Shown here: one piece after another, positions 58,066-64,000 of the stretch | Position numbering within the stretch: position 1 is the first letter of the stretch | Layout of the letters: each line of letters begins with the position of its first letter | Assembly (NCBI RefSeq): GCF_008923205.2 | Contig: NZ_WBMS02000024.1 | Span: 50,481-114,480 of the forward strand | Length of the DNA: 64,000 bases | Direction of reading: 5' to 3' | Origin: Actinomadura physcomitrii | GTDB taxonomy: Bacteria > Actinomycetota > Actinomycetes > Streptosporangiales > Streptosporangiaceae | Notes under the pieces: generated by a model | The model's input: the letters and a program-made list of their open reading frames with translations, nothing else | Databases searched by the model: none | What the model was told of the DNA's origin: nothing | Made by a program: the position numbers and the translations under genes

Positions 58066-58925
58066 TGGAGATAGCGGACGCGACGCTGCACTACGACGAG
58101 TACGGCGACGGCGACGAGATCGTCCTGTCGTCCGCGATGGCGTTCGACCCGGACGCCTACCCGGCCTGCCTGGCCGCGCCGCCCACCGGCTACCACGTGT
58201 ACACGATCCAGGCCCGCGGCTACGGCCGATCCAGCCACCCGGGCGAGCCGCCCGCGCAGGGCTGGCTCGACCAGTGGGCCGACGACGTCTGCGCCTTCGC
58301 CGACCGGCTCGGCGCCGACCGGTTCGTCTACACCGGGATCTCGCACGGCGGCGGGATCGGCTGGCACATCGCCGCCCGGCGGCCCGAGCGGCTGAAGGCG
58401 CTGGTCTCGGTGGTCGGCACCCCGCACGACCGGGAGGGCGGCACCGCGTCGTCCGCCGGACGCCGCCGGATGATCGAGCACCGGCGCGACCCCGAGGTCG
58501 TCGCCGAGCAGCTGCGGATCATGTACGGGCCGACCGAGGACCCGGCCCGCCGCGCGGCCCGGGAGGAGCGGATCGCGCGCCGGGTCGAGCACTACCTCGC
58601 CCAGCCGGAGCGGGAGACCCTCATCAACCAGGGCAAGCCGTTCCCGGACGCGCGGACCGACGAGGAGCTGGCCGGGGTGCTGCGCGGCATCCGCGTCCCC
58701 GTCCTGATCCTCGCGGCGATGCGCGACGGGGTGATCTCGCCCGAGTCGGCGCTGCGCGCCGCGCGCTCGGTGCCGGGCGCCAAGGCCGTGCTGTTCGAGG
58801 ACGAGGGCCATTTCATCGGAACCGAGAGCCCGGAGCGGCTCGTGCGGGAGGTGCGCGTGTTCGTGGACGAGCTGAACGGCGTCGCCGAGCCCCCGGCCGC
58901 GGCCCGGACCGGGGCCGGCGCATGA
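58056..58925 (+). CDS. alpha/beta hydrolase
   Basis: A 289-residue serine hydrolase with the elbow GISHG (S96), SHGGGIGWHIAARRPERLKA, a late Asp (LILAAMRDGVISPE) and His (FEDEGHFIG). It shares the sequence LVSVVGTPHDREGG with the preceding gene, so the two arose by duplication, and may form a heterodimer or act on successive bonds. GGAGGG lies 7 nt before the ATG. Confidence 0.9.
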   Translation: MPLMEIADATLHYDEYGDGDEIVLSSAMAFDPDAYPACLAAPPTGYHVYTIQARGYGRSSHPGEPPAQGWLDQWADDVCAFADRLGADRFVYTGISHGGGIGWHIAARRPERLKALVSVVGTPHDREGGTASSAGRRRMIEHRRDPEVVAEQLRIMYGPTEDPARRAAREERIARRVEHYLAQPERETLINQGKPFPDARTDEELAGVLRGIRVPVLILAAMRDGVISPESALRAARSVPGAKAVLFEDEGHFIGTESPERLVREVRVFVDELNGVAEPPAAARTGAGA

Positions 58926-60070
58926 GCGCGGAGATCACCGTCATGGCCGTCGGCGACGTCATCCTCGACGAGCCCGGCCCCGCCGCGTTCTTCGACCCGG
59001 CGCGCGAGACCCTGCTCGGCGCGGACGTCGCGGTCGCCCACATCGAGGTCCCGCACACCGACTCCACCGAGCGGACCAGCACCGACGTGCCCGCGCCGCC
59101 CGCCGACCCCGCCGCCCTGGCGGCGCTGCCCGGCGCGGGCTTCGGCGTCGCGACGCTGGCGGGCAACCACGTCTACGACGCCGGCGCGAGCGGGATCGCC
59201 GACACGATCCGGCACCTGGAGGCCAACGGGCTGGCCACGACCGGCGCGGGCGCGAACCTGGACGCGGCGCGGCGCCCGGCCGTCGTCGAACGCGGCGGAG
59301 TGCGAATCGCCGTGCTCAGCTACAACTGCGTCGGCCCGCGCGAGTCGTGGGCGACGTCCGCCAAGGCCGGATGCGCGTACGTGCACGTCCTGACCCACTA
59401 CGAACTCGACCACGCCAGCCCCGGCGGGCCGCCGCGCGTCTACACCTTCGCCGAGCCCGACGACCTCGACCGGCTCGCCGCCGACGTGCGGGCCGCCCGC
59501 GCCGAGGCCGACGCCGTCCTCGTCGCCTTCCATAAGGGCGTCGGCCACACCCCGGCGGCGATCGCGATGTACGAGCGCCCGGTCGCGCACGCCGCGATCG
59601 ACGCGGGCGCGGACGCGGTCGTCGGGCACCACGCGCACATCATGCGCGGCATCGAGGTTTACCGCGGCCGCCCCATTTACCACGGCCTCGGCAACTTCGT
59701 CACCGTCACCCGCGCGCTCACCCCGACCGGCGGCGACAGCGCCGAGATCGAGGCGTGGGCCCGGCGGCGCGTCGAGCTGTACGGGTTCGCGCCGGACCCG
59801 GACATGCCGTTCTACCCCTTCCACCCGGAGAGCCGGAACACCGCCATCGCCACGCTGCGCTTCGGCGCGTCCGGCGTCACCGGCGCGGGGTACGTGCCCT
59901 GCTGGATCGACGAGCGGGGACGTCCCGTACCGCGCCGCCGCGGCGAGGGCGGCGAGGACGTCGCCGGCTACATCGCCGAGATCGGGCGCCGCGCGGGCCT
60001 GGACACCGCGACCCGGTGGCGCGGCGACACCGAAATCGAACTGACCGGCGTGGACGGGGGCGCACGATGA
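58922..60070 (+). CDS. CapA/PGA_cap-type metallophosphatase-like protein
   Basis: A 382-residue protein of the CapA superfamily, a calcineurin-like metallophosphoesterase fold known from poly-gamma-glutamate capsule synthesis. The metal-ligand motifs are VMAVGDVILD, TLAGNHVYDAG, VAFHKGVGHTP and GHHAHIMRGIEVYRGRPIYH. It lacks a signal peptide or membrane anchor, unlike capsule CapA, so it is likely a cytosolic hydrolase. The position inside a catabolic operon is unusual and suggests an amide- or phosphate-handling step. Confidence 0.88.
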   Translation: MSAEITVMAVGDVILDEPGPAAFFDPARETLLGADVAVAHIEVPHTDSTERTSTDVPAPPADPAALAALPGAGFGVATLAGNHVYDAGASGIADTIRHLEANGLATTGAGANLDAARRPAVVERGGVRIAVLSYNCVGPRESWATSAKAGCAYVHVLTHYELDHASPGGPPRVYTFAEPDDLDRLAADVRAARAEADAVLVAFHKGVGHTPAAIAMYERPVAHAAIDAGADAVVGHHAHIMRGIEVYRGRPIYHGLGNFVTVTRALTPTGGDSAEIEAWARRRVELYGFAPDPDMPFYPFHPESRNTAIATLRFGASGVTGAGYVPCWIDERGRPVPRRRGEGGEDVAGYIAEIGRRAGLDTATRWRGDTEIELTGVDGGAR

Positions 60071-61305
60071 CGGCACGACCGCTGGACGGCAGGACCGTCC
60101 TGGACCTGACGACCGCGCTCGCCGGCCCCTACGCCACCCTGCTGCTGGCCGGCCTCGGCGCGACCGTCATCAAGATCGAGAATCCGGCGACCGGCGGGGA
60201 CAGCTCGCGCGGCAACTCCCCCTACGCCGGCGCCGGCGGCCCGGCCGCCGCCCGCGAAGACGCGCGCGACATGTCGGTGTCGATGCTGACCCGCGGCCGC
60301 AACAAGAAGAGCATCACCCTCGACCTCAAGAAGCCGCGGGGCCGCGAGGTCTTCGCCGACCTGGTCAAGCACGCCGATGTGGTGGTCGAGAACTACGCCG
60401 CCGGCACCGCCGACCGGCTGGGCGTCGGCTACTCCGCCGCGCGGGAGGCCAACCCGCGGATCATCTACACCTCGATCAGCGGGTTCGGCGCGCAGGGCGG
60501 CGGGTCCGGCACCGGCAAGGCGATGGACACCATCATCCAGGCCCTCAGCGGCGTGATGATGACGGCCGGCGAGCCGGGCGACCCGCCGGTGCGGTTCGGC
60601 CTGCCCGTCGGCGACCTGCTCGCCCCGCTGTACGCGGTCATCGGCACCCTCGCCGCGGTCGTGCACGCCGACCGCACCGGCGAGGGCCAGCACGTCGACG
60701 TGTCGATGCTCGGCGCGCTCACCTCCCTGCTGTCGTGCGAGCCGTTCGACGCCTTCGAGACGATGGGGCTGCCCACCCGCACCGGCGCGATGGTGCCCCG
60801 GCTCGCGCCGTTCGGGCTGTTCCGGGCGGCCGACGGGTGGCTCGCCCTGTGCGGCCCGACCGACGCGTTCGCGCGCGGCGTCTTCGCCGCGATGGAACGT
60901 GCCGACCTGGCCGGCGACGACCGCTTCGCCACCCGCGACCAGCGCGTCCGCAACGCCGCCGAGCTGCACGAGACGATCCGGTCGTGGACGTCCGGGCTGC
61001 CCCGGGCCGAGGTGATCAAGCGGCTGGCCGAGCGCGGCGTGCCGGCCGCGGAGGTGCGCGAGCCCGCCGAGGCCGTCCGGGACGCCGCCGTCCTCGCCCG
61101 CCGCGAGGTCGTCGAGCTCGTCCACCCCGACCACGGCCCGACCGGCCTGCTCGGCCCCGGCGTCCCGATCACGTTCTCGGTCTCCGGCGCGGGCCTCGAC
61201 CGCCCGGCGCCGCACCTCGGCCAGCACAACGACGAGGTGCTCGGCGGGCTGCTCGGCTACTCCGCCGAACGCCGCGCCGCGCTCGCCGACGAGGGCGTCC
61301 TGTGA
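60067..61305 (+). CDS. family III CoA-transferase (CaiB/Frc type)
   Basis: A 412-residue enzyme that moves CoA between carboxylic acids. The catalytic Asp is D154 in KAMDTIIQALSG, and GLGATVIKIENP plus VVVENYAAGTADRLGVGY are family hallmarks. It is placed to activate an acid produced by the upstream hydrolases, for the downstream dehydratase-like pair. It overlaps both neighbours by 4 nt. Confidence 0.92.
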   Translation: MTARPLDGRTVLDLTTALAGPYATLLLAGLGATVIKIENPATGGDSSRGNSPYAGAGGPAAAREDARDMSVSMLTRGRNKKSITLDLKKPRGREVFADLVKHADVVVENYAAGTADRLGVGYSAAREANPRIIYTSISGFGAQGGGSGTGKAMDTIIQALSGVMMTAGEPGDPPVRFGLPVGDLLAPLYAVIGTLAAVVHADRTGEGQHVDVSMLGALTSLLSCEPFDAFETMGLPTRTGAMVPRLAPFGLFRAADGWLALCGPTDAFARGVFAAMERADLAGDDRFATRDQRVRNAAELHETIRSWTSGLPRAEVIKRLAERGVPAAEVREPAEAVRDAAVLARREVVELVHPDHGPTGLLGPGVPITFSVSGAGLDRPAPHLGQHNDEVLGGLLGYSAERRAALADEGVL

Positions 61306-62441
61306 GCGCCGTGCCCGCCGCGCTGAAGGAGCTGCGCGACGCCTACGACGACCGCGCCGCCGCGATCCGGCGGTGGCGGGCGACCGGGGCGTCCGTCGTC
61401 GGCTGCGTCGGCGCCGACGTCCCCGTCGAGCTCGTCACCGCCGCCGGCGCGCTGCCCGTACGGCTGGCGGGCGACCCCGGCCGCGACCGCGCCCTCGCCG
61501 ACCGCTACCTCGGCGGCGGCCTGGACCCCGCGTCGCGCTCGATCCTCGCGGGGCTGCTGCGCGGCGAGCCGGACGTCGACCTGCTGCTGGTCTCCAACGA
61601 CTGCGCGGGCTCGCTGCGCCTGTTCTACACCGTCCGCGAACTTCAGCGGCTCGGCGCCGAACCCGCCCTGCCGCGCACCCACCTCGTCGACATCCTGCAC
61701 CTGCCGCACCGCACCACCACCCGCTACAACCGCGTCCGGCTCGCCGAGACCAAGGAGCTGCTCGAACGCTGGGCGGGGCGGCGCATCGGGGAGGGCGACC
61801 TCGCCGAGGCCGTCCACCAGCACGACGAGGTCCGCCGGATGCTGCGCGCGCTGCGGCGGCTGCGCACCGCCGAACGCCCCGCGCTGCGCGGCGAGGACGC
61901 GCTCATCGCGATCGGCGCCGGCGCCGCGCTCCCCGCCGGGGACCACGCGGGGCTCCTCAACCGGCTCCTGCGCGCCGAGGCCGACCTGCCCCGGCACGCC
62001 GGACGGCGGATCTACCTCACCGGCAGCGCCCACGACGGCCCCGCGGTGTACCGGGCGATCGAGGACGCCGGGCACGTGATCGTCGCCGACGACCACGACT
62101 GGGGCGACGCGCTCGCCGACCCCCTCGTCGGCGAACCCACCCTCGACGCGCTCGCCGAGCGGTACCAGTACCGGGGCCCCACCTCCGCGCGGTCCTCGAT
62201 CCGCGCCCGCGCCCGCCAGACCGCCGCCACCGCCGAACGTGCACGCCCCGACCTGCTCGTCTCCTACGTCCGCGCCATGGACGAGGCCCCCGCCTGGGAC
62301 TTCCCGGCACAGCGCGAGGCCGCCGGCGTCCCCGCCGTCCTGCTCGAGCACCGCCGCTACGGCGAGCTCGGCGACGACGCCCTCCCCCTCATCACCGGCG
62401 CCCTGCGCGCCGCCCGCCCGAAGGGAGAAGCCGGCCGATGA
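61302..62441 (+). CDS. 2-hydroxyacyl-CoA dehydratase-like protein, HgdB type, Cys-poor
   Basis: A 379-residue member of the HgdB/HgdC (FldB/BcrB) family, which removes water from 2-hydroxyacyl-CoA using a [4Fe-4S] cluster. Family landmarks are VELVTAAGALPVRL and SNDCAGSLRLFYTVRE. It has only two Cys (C35 and C101); the third usual ligand, in the ADDxC segment, reads VADDHDWGDA, with His/Asp instead. It could bind an atypical cluster or act without one. GTG start, 4-nt overlap. No activator ATPase gene is seen nearby. Confidence 0.85.
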   Translation: MSAVPAALKELRDAYDDRAAAIRRWRATGASVVGCVGADVPVELVTAAGALPVRLAGDPGRDRALADRYLGGGLDPASRSILAGLLRGEPDVDLLLVSNDCAGSLRLFYTVRELQRLGAEPALPRTHLVDILHLPHRTTTRYNRVRLAETKELLERWAGRRIGEGDLAEAVHQHDEVRRMLRALRRLRTAERPALRGEDALIAIGAGAALPAGDHAGLLNRLLRAEADLPRHAGRRIYLTGSAHDGPAVYRAIEDAGHVIVADDHDWGDALADPLVGEPTLDALAERYQYRGPTSARSSIRARARQTAATAERARPDLLVSYVRAMDEAPAWDFPAQREAAGVPAVLLEHRRYGELGDDALPLITGALRAARPKGEAGR

Positions 62442-63703
62442 CCCGGCGGAACAAGCTCCTGACCTCCTCCGAGGAGGCCACCCGCTACCAGCGGGACTGG
62501 TTCGCCGGACTGCGCGAGGCCGTCGCCGGCGGCGAGCCCCTCGCGCTGGTGAACGCCGACGCCCCGCAGGAGATCTTCCGGACGATGGGCATCCCGTACG
62601 TGGTGAACCAGTGGTGGGCGTCCGTCGTCGCCGCCAAGCAGCGGACGGGCGAGTACCTGCGGACCCTCCGCGAGCACGGCTACCCCGACTACTCCGAGCA
62701 GTACAGCGCCACCTCGCTGGCGTCCGCGTTCACCGAGATCGCCGACCCGCCGTGGGGCGGGCTGCCCCGGCCCACGATCGTCCTCGGCGAGACGACCGGG
62801 GACGCCTCCCGCAAGCTGTTCGACATCTGGGACGAGCAGGACGGCATCGCCTACTACCCGCTGGAGAGCGCCGCCGCCGACACCGTCCCCGTCAACTGGT
62901 GGGACCTGATGCCCGGCCAGTGGGAGAGCGCCGTCGGCACCCCCCGCCTCGACCTGATGACCGCCGAGCTGGAAGGGCTGGTGCGCTTCCTGGAGACCAC
63001 GACCGGCCGGACCTTCCGCGAGTCGCGCTTCCGCGAGGTGATGGCTCTGGTCAACGAGCAGGAGGAGTGGAACCGCCGCACGCGCGACCTCATCGCGCGC
63101 ACGCGCCCGGTCCCGCTGCGCGTGGACGACAGCATCTCCAGCGTCATGATCCCGCAGTGGCACCGCGGCACCGTCTGGGCCCGCGACGCCGCCAAGCGCT
63201 TCCACGACGAGGTCGCCGCCCGCGCCGCCGCGGGCGAGGCCGCCTGCCCCGGCGAGCGCCTGCGGCTGATGTGGATCGGCCGCGGACTCTGGTACGACAT
63301 GGACTTCTACCGCCACTTCGAGGAACGGCACGGCGCCGTATTCGTCTGGTCGATGTACCTGGCGATCGCCGCCGACGGCTACATCCGCTACGGCGACGAC
63401 CCGATGCGCGCCCTCGCCGCCCGCTTCGCCGCCTTCTCCGACCAGCTGTACCGGCCGCCGTGGTCGACCGAGTGGTACCTCAAGGAGGCCCGGCTGCACC
63501 AGGTCGACGGCGTCGTGCACCTGGTCGGCGAGGACGCCCGCAGCGGCTGGTTCGTCACCGAGACCCTCGAACGCGCCGGCATCCCGGTGTTCGAGCTGCG
63601 CGCCGACAACGTCGACCAGCGCACCTACGACCTGGCCGCCGTCCGCGACGCCATCGACGACTGGCTCACCACCCGCGTCGCCGCCGGAGCGGCGGTGCCG
63701 TGA
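62438..63703 (+). CDS. 2-hydroxyacyl-CoA dehydratase-like protein, HgdC type, ligand-less
   Basis: A 421-residue second subunit of the same fold. Landmarks are VNADAPQEIFRTMGIPYVVN and the C-terminal LERAGIPVFELRADNVDQRT. All the usual [4Fe-4S] cysteines are missing: the segments that carry them read GYPDYSEQYSATS and GEDARSGWFV, and the only Cys (in EAACPGERLRL) is at no usual position. Its partner keeps two Cys, so the pair is unlike characterised dehydratases. AGGGAG precedes the ATG; it is the last gene of the operon. Confidence 0.84.
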   Translation: MTRRNKLLTSSEEATRYQRDWFAGLREAVAGGEPLALVNADAPQEIFRTMGIPYVVNQWWASVVAAKQRTGEYLRTLREHGYPDYSEQYSATSLASAFTEIADPPWGGLPRPTIVLGETTGDASRKLFDIWDEQDGIAYYPLESAAADTVPVNWWDLMPGQWESAVGTPRLDLMTAELEGLVRFLETTTGRTFRESRFREVMALVNEQEEWNRRTRDLIARTRPVPLRVDDSISSVMIPQWHRGTVWARDAAKRFHDEVAARAAAGEAACPGERLRLMWIGRGLWYDMDFYRHFEERHGAVFVWSMYLAIAADGYIRYGDDPMRALAARFAAFSDQLYRPPWSTEWYLKEARLHQVDGVVHLVGEDARSGWFVTETLERAGIPVFELRADNVDQRTYDLAAVRDAIDDWLTTRVAAGAAVP

Positions 63704-63744
63704 CCCGCACCGCCGCCCGGGTCACCTGCCGGTACGCGGGCGGA

Positions 63745-64000
63745 TCATCCCTCCATGAAGATCAGGTCGGTGATGGGCTTGGTGAGCCGGACGGTGTCGC
63801 CGGCGACCTCGACGACGGTGTCGAAGCCGGTCGCGTGGGCGTCGGAGATGACGTACAGCCGGTCGTTCAGGGTGGCCATGTAGGACGGGAAGCCGGCCAG
63901 CGAGGGGTCGCCCGGCGCGAGGGCGTAGTACTCGGCGAGGCGCCGGAACAGCTTGGGCATGATGACCAGCCGCTCCGACAGGTCCTCCTGGGCGTGGATG
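63745..64000 (-). CDS. hypothetical protein, C-terminal part (cut by window)
   Basis: The C-terminal 84 residues of a minus-strand gene whose start lies beyond the window. The frame is open to the right edge (EDLSERLVIMPKLFRRLAEY) and ends YVISDAHATGFDTVV, then TKPITDLIFMEG. An ATG at 63960 is internal, without a ribosome-binding site. I do not recognise the family. It is convergent with the dehydratase-like operon. Confidence 0.6.
   Translation of the reverse strand, partial: IHAQEDLSERLVIMPKLFRRLAEYYALAPGDPSLAGFPSYMATLNDRLYVISDAHATGFDTVVEVAGDTVRLTKPITDLIFMEG

Overview
The window is high-GC actinomycete DNA. The GC-rich codon bias, abundant GTG starts, 1-4 nt gene overlaps, an XRE/DUF397 pair, Tat-exported proteins, ROK/TetR/DeoR regulators and an ECF41-type sigma fragment suggest a filamentous actinomycete, possibly of the Streptosporangiales or Actinomadura type; this is inferred from gene content only. 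I saw no rRNA, tRNA, CRISPR array, transposase or phage module. The first 65 bases are almost pure G/C homopolymer and look like a poor contig end.

Left part (0.1-10 kb): an XRE regulator with a three-motif DUF397 partner faces three small unrecognised genes and a membrane protein. Next come a ferredoxin/ferredoxin-NADP reductase (FprB type) and an AurF-like diiron oxygenase under a divergent TetR gene with a 28-bp operator-like palindrome. A LysR/NmrA-oxidoreductase pair and a DUF2231-Rieske membrane protein follow. From 10.2 to 19 kb lies a sugar regulon: an ABC importer (binding protein and two permeases) on the plus strand, and on the minus strand a SIS isomerase/deaminase, tagatose/fructose-phosphate kinase, class II aldolase, GH4 glycosidase, PfkB kinase and DeoR regulator. 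Two split operators of identical geometry (15-bp arms, 16-bp gap) sit on the promoters of both arms.

Middle (19-42 kb): aldehyde dehydrogenase; a Tat-exported FAD oxidoreductase beside a secreted CrtC/AttH-like protein and a TetR gene; NAD kinase; a large membrane protein; a quinone-oxidoreductase/TetR pair; a ROK regulator divergent from an APC permease and ROK kinase; a GH2 exo-beta-glucosaminidase-like enzyme; an MFS exporter; an XRE regulator; and a Tat-exported latex clearing protein (Lcp, rubber oxygenase) homologue whose E148, R164, K167, T168 and H198 match the characterised enzyme in number and spacing. From 42.8 to 46.7 kb is an iron/redox island of hemerythrin, ferritin-like, CDGSH and heme-oxygenase-like diiron proteins plus a HemK2-type methyltransferase.

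Four places show genes cut and joined: an ECF41 sigma factor to an FAD oxidoreductase (about 38.92 kb), hemerythrin to a ferritin-like gene (about 43.9 kb), an SMP-30 gene lacking its middle (about 50.44 kb), and a sugar kinase head-to-head with a FadR regulator (about 50.94 kb). They may be real deletions or assembly collapses.

Right part (51.6-63.7 kb): a TetR gene and a single long operon encoding a branched-chain-amide-type ABC importer (one subunit a LivM-LivG fusion), two paralogous alpha/beta hydrolases, a CapA-like metallophosphatase, a family III CoA-transferase and two proteins of the 2-hydroxyacyl-CoA dehydratase (HgdB/HgdC) fold that have lost most of the [4Fe-4S] cysteines. The genes read as import, hydrolysis, CoA activation and a dehydratase-like step, and form the best candidate for an undescribed catabolic system in the window.
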